DNA of 64,000 nucleotides, from assembly GCA_963556495.2 (NCBI GenBank), contig OY747711.1:36910414-36974413 (forward strand). The letters are read 5' to 3'. The notes under the pieces were generated by a model. That model made no database searches. It saw only the letters and a list, made by a program, of their open reading frames with translations, and had not been told where the DNA came from. The DNA is from Valencia hispanica. Lineage: Eukaryota > Chordata > Actinopteri > Cyprinodontiformes > Valenciidae. Below are positions 12,140 to 22,353 of this stretch, one piece after another. A program made the position numbers and the translations under genes. Position 1 is the first letter of the stretch. Every line of letters starts with the position of its first letter.

Positions 12140-13926
12140 CAGCACTGTGAAAAATATTTACCTCCTGACATATTTCTTCTGTCTTTGCTTTTTTCCTGTC
12201 ATGCTTACGCTTTTCAAACTATCAAACTAATTTTAAACATCAAACAAAGATAATCTGAGTTTTCAAATATTCTTATAATTTAGGAGGGAAAAATAATCTA
12301 TCCAATCCAACCGGGTCTTGAGTGGAAATAATTTAATTTGGCCCACTCTGCTTTGCATAATGTTTTTTATTAAGTCACCATGAAGCATTTTACTGGCATG
12401 AAGGGTCCATTTAAGATCATGCCACAGCTTTTCCGTCAGATTTAGGCCCAGACTTTGACTTGGCCATTCCAGAACATGATTTTTAATTTTCTTCATGCAT
12501 TCAGAGCTGGCGTTGCTGTGTGGTTTGGGTCTCTGAAGCATAACCAAAACTGTAACGAACACACAAGTGTTCAATTTAATAAAAACAAATTTATAGAGCA
12601 CCAATTCACATATAAATACCAATTAATCCTTCAGTTCCTTTTTCCAATCAGTTTAAACGTTTTCTATCTAAAGAAACCCAGCAGATTGCATCAAGTCATT
12701 GACTTACAGCAATCCCTCATACTGAGCAAGCATGTAGCGACATTGGGGAGAAAAAACTCCCCTTTAACAGGAAGACACCTCCAGCAGAACCTGGCTCAGT
12801 AGGAGCGGCCGTCTGCCACGACCGACTGGGGGTTCGAGAAGACAGAGCAGAGACACAAAAAGAACAAAAGAACTGATGTAAGAGTACTTTCTATGTTAAA
12901 GAAGGTAACAAATGATAACATGACAGGGAGAACGTTCAGGTACTGGGCATCATTCCAGCTGATGTCCCCCTCTAACAAGGACTCAGTGCTGAGCAGAACA
13001 CCCTTAGCAGGTGTAGCCTCTATGGAGAGAAAAACACTGAGAGAAAACAAAGTTAACGGTTGAAATAACAGCAAATTATGCAACAACAGAGTAGTAGAAG
13101 AGAAAAGTAGCTGAGTGAAGAAAAGTGGTCAAAGACAGTGTTCCTTCCTCCATGTCATCTTACTCCCTCCATATCTTCCTACTTGTCAACTTACCAAGGG
13201 AAGAACATGAAGGCTTTTCGGTTTTACATTTTTTATTAATACCAAATGACCAATGGACCAGTACATTTCTGTGGCATGATGTGTTGGATACCTTTCTTAA
13301 GTGAAGTTCTGAGTTTTTTTCTTTCTGACTCATCATTGGACTCCTTTGCATTCTAACTATAGTACACAGGCCTCTCATTGGAAGCTTCAGCACTGTTCCA
13401 TGTTTGCTCCATTTTTGGATAATGGCTCTCAGTGTCGTTCTCCAGAGCTCGACTGCCCTAGAAAGGGCTTTGGGAGTATTTCCAGTCTGATTGATGTCAA
13501 TGAGTTTGTTTCCCATCTGTTCATGAAAGTCTTTCAATCGAGGCTTGATGCGTTACCTTGTAAGACCTTTTAGCCTACTTCATGTTGTCAGTCAGGTCCC
13601 AGTTACTGTAGGTGATATGCTGATTGTACAGGTCAGGCAGTAATCTGATCTGGGAGCGACATAAAACATTTAACGTAAACATCCCATGGGTAATCAAAAA
13701 TAATTCACTGTTTAAAAAGGGGTATATATTTTTTTACATACAGGGGCAGGTTGATTTGGATTAATTTTTTACCTTAATAAACTAAATCATATTTGAGAAC
13801 TGCATTTTTATTTTGTTACTCAAGTTATCTCTGCTATTAAAATGTTATGGCCTGAAATATTAAGTTTGACTTAAAATGCAAAAACAGATCACAAATGTTG
13901 AGGGGGAATACTTTTTCACTGCAGTC
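12140..13926 (-). mobile_element. Tc1-like transposon, minus strand, with nested repeat
   Basis: The left terminus, CAGCACTGTGAAAAATATTT at 12140 after a TA, and the right terminus at 13907-13926, whose complement reads ACTGCAGTGAAAAAGTATTC, are the inverted repeats of a fish Tc1-like family. On the minus strand, 13537-13340 carries a decayed N-terminal DNA-binding part (VELWRTTLRAIIQKWSKHGT) and 12480-12400 the C-terminal motif WPSQSLGLNLTEKLWHDLK, where the usual PIE has become LTE. The middle, with the catalytic core, is absent and an unrelated repeat sits there instead. The sequence at 13741-13800 is the subterminal repeat of the family. Confidence 0.85.
12561..13085 (+). repeat. Abundant teleost dispersed repeat nested in Tc1-like element
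   Basis: Contains the chain ATTTATAGAGCACCAATTCA, AAAAACTCCCCTTTAACAGG, ACCTCCAGCAGAACCTGGCT and GGCCGTCTGCCACGACCGAC in order. I recognise this as a repeat found very often in teleost genomes, though I cannot give its class with confidence. It interrupts the minus-strand transposase, so it probably inserted after the Tc1-like copy. The exact ends are uncertain. Confidence 0.65.
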
Positions 13927-15093
13927 TAAAATCTGATTTAACGCCGCTCTTATAGTTATTCTGAGCTTTTGGATTCAGTCAGATCTGAGCTGGCAGCTGT
14001 AATGGCCATCCATCGTCTCCAGACTAAGTTATAAAAGTGTGTCAGGTTACCTTAGGGGTTCCAGAAAAGGAGGATCAGACATAAAAAGGAGTATTTCTGT
14101 GTGTCAGCAGGCCCTGTGTTCAGTATTGTGAAAAACGTAGCCGACAGATTAAAAGCCTATAGTTGTGAAATCTGGTTTATTCTTGACACAGCAGCCCAGC
14201 AATGCTGAAATCTGTTGAGATCATCGAGTGCTGTCTTGCTGGCCTCTCTTTTCTTTATGACTTCTTGTGTTTGTTTTATTGTTACCCTCTGGTGTCACCA
14301 GAGTCCCTTCCTTTGGACCAACTTTGAACAAAACTGCTTTTGCATCAAGTCCTGTGATCCATATTCATGTGCAGCATCGCTTGTCATGACACAGTTTTTG
14401 TTTATAATTATCACGCATTCGCTGCCAAACCTGGATTGATTATACCCTTGCTACTTTGTGTCCTCAATTTCTTTTCTTTGCCAGCAGAAGTGTAATATTA
14501 CAGCGGTGCGAAACGTCTAACAAGAGATATATAAATTGTGTTTTTACACAGCATAGGTACAAATAGTTTTTCATTTATTGCATTCTCACTGACAAGCAGA
14601 ATGAAAATCAATCTCTTATATAAACCTAAGAATAACAAAGGTGTGAAATACTGCACTGTAATAATATTGGCATTACTGAGGCTCTCTGCAGTGATAAAAG
14701 CCAGAAATAGTTTTGAGTGGGCCAGAGCCTTGCAGTGCTGAATGACTGAATGATCACAACATTAATTTTTTTCTTAAAAGCTGTGTGTTGAGTATTACTC
14801 ACATTAATTTGGCAGCGAGACTGTGCTGCAAATAAAAGCTTGAAACATATGTAAACGCAACCGAGCGCTTTTAAACATAAAGCTGATGACTCTCTATTTA
14901 GACAAGCTGTTAAAGGGGATATTTTTTCATTTTTTTATCTGATTCCCTCCCCCTACTTCCACGCTGTCAGAAACCTAATACCCCTTGTGCATACAGTTTA
15001 AAATAACCGTGTTTTCAAAGTTACTGAGGTAATCATGTTGGAGGAAAGGTTAAGCCTCCTCCCTCTTTAGCTCTCACTCTATTTTGCTACTTT
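13927..15093. other. Intron, no gene recognised
   Basis: Intronic. The phrase TTAAAGGGGATA near 14911 resembles the terminus of the element that starts at 15094, but no partner was found for it. Confidence 0.4.
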
Positions 15094-16965
15094 CTTAAAG
15101 GGGTCAGGATTGTTGAAGTGAGGTTTTATTGAAAAATGTATAAGGATTTTACCTTACATGCAGTACGCAACTCTGTTGATGTCTTAATTTGGCATAAACA
15201 ATGAATAGTTGGTCTTGGTGACTGTAGCTAACAGCGCGTTAGGCCAGGGCTAAAATCAAAAGTGCACTTTTAACATTTAAAAAAAATCCCAAACTAAAAA
15301 ATGTCATAGCAATAGTAGTGAATAGGATTTTCTGAACTATTGCCGAGATGGTACATTTGGATTTGGCATGGGGGTAGAAGGAAGGATGGCAAAGCACATA
15401 GCTTTCCTTGTCGGCATTTTTACTGGAGCATTGAAAAACTTGTGCAATGTGGGTCAATGCATAAGGAATTTAAATATATTTCCTAGAACATAAAGCCCTG
15501 TTACGTCTTTAAGGTATGTGTGTCACCTTGGATAAACCTCTGTCCTGAATTGTGCGTGTGTATTGCCATAAGGTTTGAGAATTCACAGTTTTCCGCTTCA
15601 TCTGGACAGGGTCTGTAACTTCTAAATATAACATGAAACATAGTGAGACATAAGAGTCTGACTTTATTTTATTTCATATTTAGGAATCAACTGTCCATTT
15701 GAGAATGATATTGCAATGCCCTATGAGTGCCCACAAGTTGTCAGTCTATTATAAGACAGATAAAATAAAGTAAGTATTTCGGTTCCACTTTCAGGTTAAT
15801 GCTTCTAGCACACTGAGGTGAGTGAAGAATCTCCTCAGCATTAGTAATTTCATTATTGGGCTTGTGTTGGGCTTGGGCTTGTTGTATGGATTCGACTCTC
15901 TGAGCTGTTTCTGGCTGTTCATAAACAACAATGAAGCTGTCGATACGTAAACCCACATGTAAACCCAAATTGGCATCGTGAAAATCAAGGAGATGCCAAG
16001 TTTCACGCCTCATGTGACGTCATAAAGTGTTAAACGTAAAGAGTGTGTTGGACATCTCTTCTCTCTTATTCTACAGGATTAAATCATTAGTTGTGTTCTA
16101 GTTAAAAGAGCAAAGATACTTTGTTTTTCCCTTTGGGGAAATTGTTTTGCAGTACCTTCTACAGGGCATCACATGCAAACACAGCCACAGACATTGAGAT
16201 ATTTGGTATGAGTTAAAATTTTTTGAAAAAAAGAACATAAAAATATAAGAGCGTGGATAAAACTTTAAAAATCTTACTGGCTTTGTTCTATTTCTTAAGC
16301 ATCACGTCCACTGATAAAAGTACCCTTGGCTAAAGTCTAGTAATCTGTCTAAATGCACTTCAGCACAACTGTTTGTAAATGGCGACCAATGATGTGCATG
16401 AAATTTGACTCAACTGCCATCCAAGTGTGTTTTAGTCTTAAACCCTCCAGCCTTCTCGTAGCGTAGGTGGTCTGCAATAGTTACATCCCCCTAAAGCTGC
16501 AAAATTGGCTTTCATAAGTCAACCACCATGGGTGCTGTGACTGGCTTGGTTGGTAGCCCAGAGGCACCTTGACTTCCTGGCATTAATCTAACAAGAAACG
16601 CTTCAAATCTTTAGTTTTGAGTAAATGTTTTACACAGGAAGATCATTAATCCACTTTCCAAGGTAAATAATGTTTAACCTTTATTTGCTCCCTGTGAAAA
16701 TGTGACAGTTGTTTGACGGTTCTTAAAGAAGCATTTGCATTAGGTGCTATGTTATAACATTGAAGTTGTTTTAGGAAGAAAGAAGCTGCTTTGTTCTATG
16801 GACCTATGGGACCGACTATTAGCTTCAGCCTCCAGGGCCAACTGATCTTTATTTATACTAAATAAAGACTCAATGGAAGTTATGCACTTAAACTGTGTAA
16901 GATATTAACTGCTTAAAACCTTTAAACAGAACCTCACTTCAAAAATCCTGAATTATCCCTTTAAG
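15094..16965. mobile_element. Non-autonomous DNA element with 35-bp inverted termini
   Basis: The left end (from 15095: TTAAAGGGGTCAGGATTGTT, then GAAGTGAGGTTTTATT) and the reverse complement of the right end (TTAAAGGGATAATTCAGGAT, then TTTTGAAGTGAGGTTCTG, 16964 leftwards) align over about 35 bases with one three-base gap and few mismatches. The 1.87-kb interior holds no transposase frame, so it would depend on another element. Both ends are flush with TTAA, which would fit a piggyBac-type target duplication, or the TTAA may simply be part of the inverted repeat. I do not recognise the family. Confidence 0.6.
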
Positions 16966-18469
16966 GTGTCATTTCTTGGCACAGAACTTTGGATTTTATG
17001 GTAAGCTTAGTGTCCTTTGTTTAAAATAAAAAGAAACATTTTTAGTGCAATGGTATCTACTAATACTCTCAAGAAGAAGAAAAATGCAAAGGAGATTATT
17101 GTTTCTTTATAAGAACGCACTCCAGATTCAAACAGAAATTTGCAGTCTATTTTTATGCTGTTGTGTGTACACACATGCTCTTACACATCTGTGGTTTAAT
17201 TTAGTTTAGTTGTATGTGTATTTGGGAGAGTGTTAAAAAAGATAGAGGTTTCTTGTATGTCATCTGACTGAAACTGATACCGAAATGTGCTACAGAAAAG
17301 GAGAAAGGGAAAAAAAGACACATGTGAAAGCAGCAAATGTGTTAAAATCTCAAGCCAGTTAGTGGAGATAATATCTCGCCAGCTTGATTGGGTTGGGTCA
17401 CCAGATGAACATACAGCATGAGGTCATTGTTTCCACAACTTGAACCACTTTCCCCCAGTGCTCTTTAAACAAGAAATCTGATTAGAGGAAATATGCACAT
17501 GCCAGTATCGTCTCATGACAGCCCCGTCTGTTAATGCAATAGGCAAATTGCTTGCTAAGCTCATGTTTTCTCATCTCGTGTGCAGATTTGTGTTAACCAA
17601 CAGCCCATGAATATTTCATTGTCCATATGTTGTGTAGTGCAGAGGGTATGGAGGAGGATTTTAGAGGAGAAAAGAGCACATGCTGTGGCTGTATGGTTAC
17701 ATTTTGTTATTAAGACATATATACAGGCCCATCATCTGTTCTAAGATCATTTAATGCACACTTAGCATCACATTGCCTTTAAAATAACTTTTAATGCGCT
17801 GCACTTTCAGTTCCTACACAAAACCAACAGGAAAATATACCTCCTGTTTGCTTTCTCTTTGTTATTGCCCTGATGTACCTTGTGTGAGTAGGCAGTCAAT
17901 GCCACAGTGCTGTTTTAACTAAAAGCAATTGGCTTCAGGATCATTAGCATGGCTGCTAGGTTGAAAGAAAAGCACAATCCTTCTGTTTATCCCCATTACA
18001 TCAACACCTACTCTACAGCTCTGAACCTATTGCTTTATGACAGTTCTTCATCTATTTTTAGCAAACAGTACTGATAGATAAATCTAGCATCTCATTATAG
18101 TCAAGCAGCATTTCAGAGACCTGAGTAAAGGTTCCTTGCAACAGCTGATCAGTGGTAGTTGACAAATAGACAATGAAGGGAAAAACATGTATAGATTTAC
18201 TCAAGATAATGTATCAGATTAGTTTATTAAATGAAGCCAGTAAAATTAATGATGTTTAGTTTACATAATTTAGTTTTCATCAAGATAGCCCACTACTAAC
18301 ATGCCAATATTAAGTTTCAGTTTTTGCATTCTAAATGGACCAATATTTATCTCTCTGTCAACATGATATCAATGAAATCTTCGATGGAAATTGAGTGTTT
18401 GGAAGGCAGCCAGTTTTGATTAGCCTACTAGGATAAAAAAACTTCAACATATTTTTAGATGAGCAATTG
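16966..18469. other. Intron, no gene recognised
   Basis: Intronic sequence with no exon or recognisable repeat. The stretch 17330-17700 is unique-looking. Confidence 0.4.
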
Positions 18470-19101
18470 CAAAAAGTAGCCGTCCAAGAAAATACTCCAG
18501 TAAGAGTAAAAAAGTATTTGGTAAAAAGGCTAGACTTGAGCAACTAATCATAACATCTCATTTAATATTTAAAAATTCTATCTGACGGACAAAAGTTCTT
18601 CCAAAAGGTCAAAAAGGAAAATTAAATATTACAAATAGCTGAAGAAACACTTTACCTAGTCATTTTTTTCATTATAAAACGTATGAAAATAATACAGTAG
18701 GTAGTGGGTATATGATATTTTAATGACAACATATAGTGCTTACTGTATCTGCTTAAACTCCAAATGGCACAAAAGGCTCAACAGATTGAAAATAAAATTA
18801 GAACAACAAAGATGGTGAACAAAGAAGAAGTCTTACTTCAACATAAACTGTAGGTTTGTGTCTGTATCAGTGGCATTTTTAGCTAATACATCATGGTTCT
18901 TCTTTCAGTGAAGTTACTCGCAGTGAGTAGAGTGGCAAGTAATTTTACTCAAGTAAGAGCAGCAATACTTCATAATAACGTTACTCAAGTAAAAGCAAAA
19001 CCTATGGTTCAGTAAAAGCACTCCTCAGGGTACATTTGTTTCCAAAAAGTTACTTAAGTAAACGCAACTGAGGAAATGTAACTAGTTATTACCCACCTCT
19101 G
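18470..19101. mobile_element. hAT-type non-autonomous element relic
   Basis: Repeated motifs of the type ACTCAAGTAAAAGCAAAAC and AGTTACTTAAGTAAACGCAA, ending AACTAGTTATTACCCACCTC-TG at 19101, match the right end of a common fish hAT-like repeat whose terminus is CAGAGGTGGGTA. AAGAGTAAAAAAGTATTTGG at about 18500 fits the other arm. The left terminus was not found. Confidence 0.55.
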
Positions 19102-19481
19102 GATCAAAGTATGTCAAAGTTTTAAAATGGAGGATTTTAGAGGTGATGCTGCATATGTGTATATTATTGCTATGACTTCAAATCCGGAGCTTGTCTGGCT
19201 GTGTGGTGCTGCACTTTCCCAACCCTTTTGTTGGGTACTGCTGGTCAGCTGGCTGAAAGCAAGGTCCTATACTTTTTTTATCACTTAGAATAAGCTGTTG
19301 AGAAAGATTAACTGTTGCAAAAACGGGGATTGATTGTCGTTTGTATGGAGGATTGAAACCTTTGCATACAACAGGGGTTCTCAACCTTTTGCAAACTGGG
19401 CCCCCCCAAAGGTGGTTCATTGCAGTTGCCCCCCCCCCCCCCCCCAATCCACCCCCCCACTCCACATCACCTTGCATAGAC

Positions 19482-19547
<66 letters not shown>
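19482..19547. repeat. (GATA)n inside hAT copy 1
   Basis: About 16 units of GATA, starting 110 bp inside the hAT left terminus. It sits at the same place as the 179-bp GATA tract of copy 2. Confidence 0.95.
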
Positions 19548-19576
19548 CCTGCCCTAGGCTATTATTTTTTGGCCCA

Positions 19577-19600
19577 CATTATTATTATTATTATTATTAT

Positions 19601-19639
<39 letters not shown>

Positions 19640-19640
19640 C
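19577..19640. repeat. (TTA)n tract inside hAT copy 1
   Basis: Imperfect ATT/TTA units followed by ATC units. A shorter version lies at 47813-47847 in copy 2. A second ATT block in copy 1 lies at about 19710-19745. Confidence 0.9.
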
Positions 19641-20210
19641 ATCATCATCAGTAGGCCTATTATCATTACTAGGCTATTGCTATATAATTATATGAGGTTA
19701 CATGCTTTGTTGTTGTTGTTATTATTATTATTATCATCATCATCAGTAGGCCTATTATCATTACTAGGGTATTGCTATAATTGGGATTTGGCACCAGACC
19801 TCTGCTATTAATTTATCCTTTATTATTGTTGTTATTACTAGGCCTAATAGTAGGCATCATCTGTATTTTTTACAGAAGCTTGCAGGTAGGTGATGTTAAT
19901 GTGAGACCTGAGCCTGTTTTGCCTTGCAAAGATCCTCAATTCTTGGCTCAATGTTTGATAAACATAGCCTCAAATCATCCTCGATTTGTGCACGATTGCG
20001 GTATTTTGTTTTGAGTGCAGTCATTTATGAGAATCCTGCCTCACACAAATATGTCGACGTGAAAGGAAGGAGAATCTTCAAGGCGACGTCACAGAGTTGA
20101 GAGTATTCCTGCATCAATGCTGCCCAGAATGACGAAAGAGGGGAGGAGCTAAAGAGTTCCTTCAGTCTACTGTCACTCTTCAGCTCAATAAGCTGCTCCT
20201 GCATATCAAT

Positions 20211-20944
20211 AGAGTGACCATATTTTGATTTCCAATAAAGAGGCCATCTGGCACAGTACGGAAACACTTTCAGGACTTGGCCAAGACTTTTGATTTTAAC
20301 ATATTTAAAGTGTGCATTCTCAATGTGGTTAGAAAAGATTAGTTAAATAACAAACTTCAAAAAGGCTTTCACAAGAAGAAAATTATTTTCTAATCTCTGG
20401 AAATAAATTATAATAGAAATAGGTACTCTTCTGAATTAAAAAAAGTTACCAGCAACAATATTAGTTTACTTTTTAAATTGCACTGGACAAAAACTAAAAC
20501 ACTATGTGAATGGTGCACTCCGCCACCCATTTGTTGCGACTGGACGGTATATCTTTTGTGGTTTGTGCATGAAGCTTGTACTTTGACTTCTCGTAATCAG
20601 CAGTAACTCAGCGCTGCACGGCGCTGCGCAATTGCGTTGCGCAGTGCAGGATAACCCGGTGCGGTGCAACTCGTCGCAGAGCAGCACTGCGCCGCGCAAT
20701 GCATGCGGTGCGGCGCAGCTTGGCACACAGCTTGCTGTCTGTGGCGTCAATAAACGGATCAGAACCAGCTCGGGAGGACGTTACATGAGAGAGGCTGTCA
20801 TACTGCATGCATCACAACAGTCAGTTTAAGTATGGTCCTATGATGAACAATAAAAACCCGGACATTTTTATCAGTCTATAAATCCCCCCGGATAGCGCAT
20901 GAAAAGTGGACATGTCCGGGGAAAAGAGGACGGTTGTTCACCCT
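20211..20944. mobile_element. Element nested in hAT copy 1 (AGGGTGA...TCACCCT)
   Basis: Starts AGAGTGACCATATTTTGATT and ends GAGGACGGTTGTTCACCCT. The same sequence occurs in hAT copy 2 (from 48410) and, with different flanks, at 57471-58302, which defines it as an independent unit. The ends form a short inverted repeat (AGGGTGA / TCACCCT). It carries no coding region. It has lost about 250 bp present in the other two copies, and contains a GC-rich block at 20605-20720. Confidence 0.7.
20605..20720. repeat. GC-rich block of TGCGC/GCGCA motifs
   Basis: Many TGCGCAAT, GCTGCGC and GTGCGGTGC motifs on both strands give strong self-complementarity, for example CGCAATTGCG. A shorter related version is at 49049-49125 in copy 2; the copy at 57471-58302 lacks it. 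Confidence 0.7.
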
Positions 20945-21861
20945 AGATTGACAGCTCGTTTGCTGTGCACACAAACGGATCTCGAACCCACGCGAAAGAG
21001 CAATAATCCTTTTTTAAAAGAAGGTCGCAAATTGTTTTCTCATTGCTGACATGCGCTCAGACGCTGATTGAGAGGAGAAATCGTGTGACGTGCCTGCATC
21101 AGTGATAAAGTCTACAAGGCTGGGGAACATGTCGCAGTTCCCTCCACTGATGCGGCCATGCCAGAGGTCTAGTTTTTGAGTGAAGGCATGCACTTTGTCT
21201 GCAATGAGCAAAATATGAGTTTCGCGGCCCTGCAAAGACAGTTTAAGCCCATTCAAGCGGTGAAATATATCGACCAAATAAGACAGAGATGCAAGCCACA
21301 TAGTGTCATCCAGATGCTTCACCAGATCTAATTAGATTTATGTCAAAAACCGCTTCACCTCCTCTCGCAGCTCATACAACCGCTGTAACAGCCGCCCCTT
21401 GGAGAGCCAGCAAACTTCAGTGTGACTCGCTGAAACCACTTATCACCTGCATTTGCGCTCGCGATAGACAAACAAATCAAATTTGTTCAAAACTTTTTTT
21501 AAAATTTCTATTCAGGAGTTATGTATATAGAAAACTAGAACTTTTTATGACAGTAGTTTAATAATAAATAAAAAAAATCAAATTTTCTATTTCAGTTTTT
21601 TTTTCCTCCCATCCCGTAGCCTACTGGCGCCCCCCCAGAAGCACGTCCGCACCCCCCCGGGAGGGCGCGCCCCACCGGTTGAGAATCACAGGCCTACAAA
21701 GAAGACAAAATCTTTGCAGTTGCCAAGAACATTCACAGTCATGGTTTTGGAGCTAAAGTGCAACCTGTCAGTCTTAATAAGGTCATGCGCGTTGGCTGTT
21801 AGAGCAGATAGCATGACTAATTAACCAGCTAACATAAGCTTGTTATATTCGTGTTGTTGTG

Positions 21862-21968
21862 TTTATTATTATTATTATTATTAATAGCAGCAGTAGTAGT
21901 AGTAATAATAGTAATAGTAGTAGTAGTTGTAGTAGTAGTAGTTGTTGTAGTAGTAGTAATAATAGTAA

Positions 21969-22003
<35 letters not shown>

Positions 22004-22007
22004 CTAA

Positions 22008-22042
<35 letters not shown>

Positions 22043-22223
22043 CTAGGAATAGTAGTAGTAGTAGTAGTAATAATCGTAGTAGTAGTAGTAGTTGTTGTAG
22101 TAGTAATAATAGTAATGGTAGTAGTAGTAGTAGTAATAATAATAATAGTAGTAGTAGTAGTAGTAGTACTAGTAGTAATAGTAGTAGTAGTAGTAACAGT
22201 AGTAGTAGTAATAGTAGTAGTAA

Positions 22224-22264
<41 letters not shown>

Positions 22265-22353
22265 ATAGTAGTAGTAGTAGTAATAGTAATAGTAGTAATA
22301 GTAGTAGTAGTAGTAATAGTAATAGTAGTAGTAGTAGTAGTAGTAGTAGTATT
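21862..22353. repeat. Long TAG/TAA trinucleotide repeat (about 490 bp)
   Basis: Starts with ATT units (21865-21882), then TAG units interspersed with TAA, TTG and TAC. It produces artefactual frames of poly-Ser/Asn and poly-Val on the + strand. It lies 160 bp beyond the end of hAT copy 1. Confidence 0.97.

Larger units (their letters stand above)
20025..21322 (-). pseudogene. hAT transposase fragments (ZBED5/GTF2IRD2-like)
   Basis: Two minus-strand pieces of one hAT-type transposase. The upstream piece (21322-21014) reads HLDDTMWLASLSYLVDIFHR, then LNGLKLSLQGRE, KLDLWHGRISGGN and FPSLVDFI, typical of the RNase H-like region of ZBED5/GTF2IRD2-related transposases. The downstream piece (about 20210-20025) reads EQLIELKSDSRLKELF, FWAALMQEYSQL and ALKILLPFTSTYLCEAGFS, the conserved C-terminal hAT dimerisation region. 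Between them the reading frame is replaced by the nested element 20211-20944. The N-terminal zinc-finger region is absent, so this is a pseudogene. Confidence 0.8.
19372..21691 (-). mobile_element. hAT-family transposon, copy 1 (2.32 kb)
   Basis: Starts CAGGGGTTCTCAACCTTTTG and ends ACCGGTTGAGAATCACAG, typical hAT inverted termini. Flanking 8-bp duplications GCATACAA (19364-19371) and GCCTACAA (21692-21699) match at seven of eight bases. From left to right it contains a C-rich run (19429-19445), a GATA tract, TTA repeats, the 3' part of a minus-strand transposase, a nested element (20211-20944), the middle part of the transposase and the right end. A second copy lies at 47507-49421. Confidence 0.85.

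Noticed and set aside
16095..16200. LINE end-like phrase (CTTTGTTTTTCCCTTTGGGG)
   Set aside because: Resembles the GATCCC-GGGGAAATT region of some fish LINEs but is too short and lies inside the element at 15094-16965.
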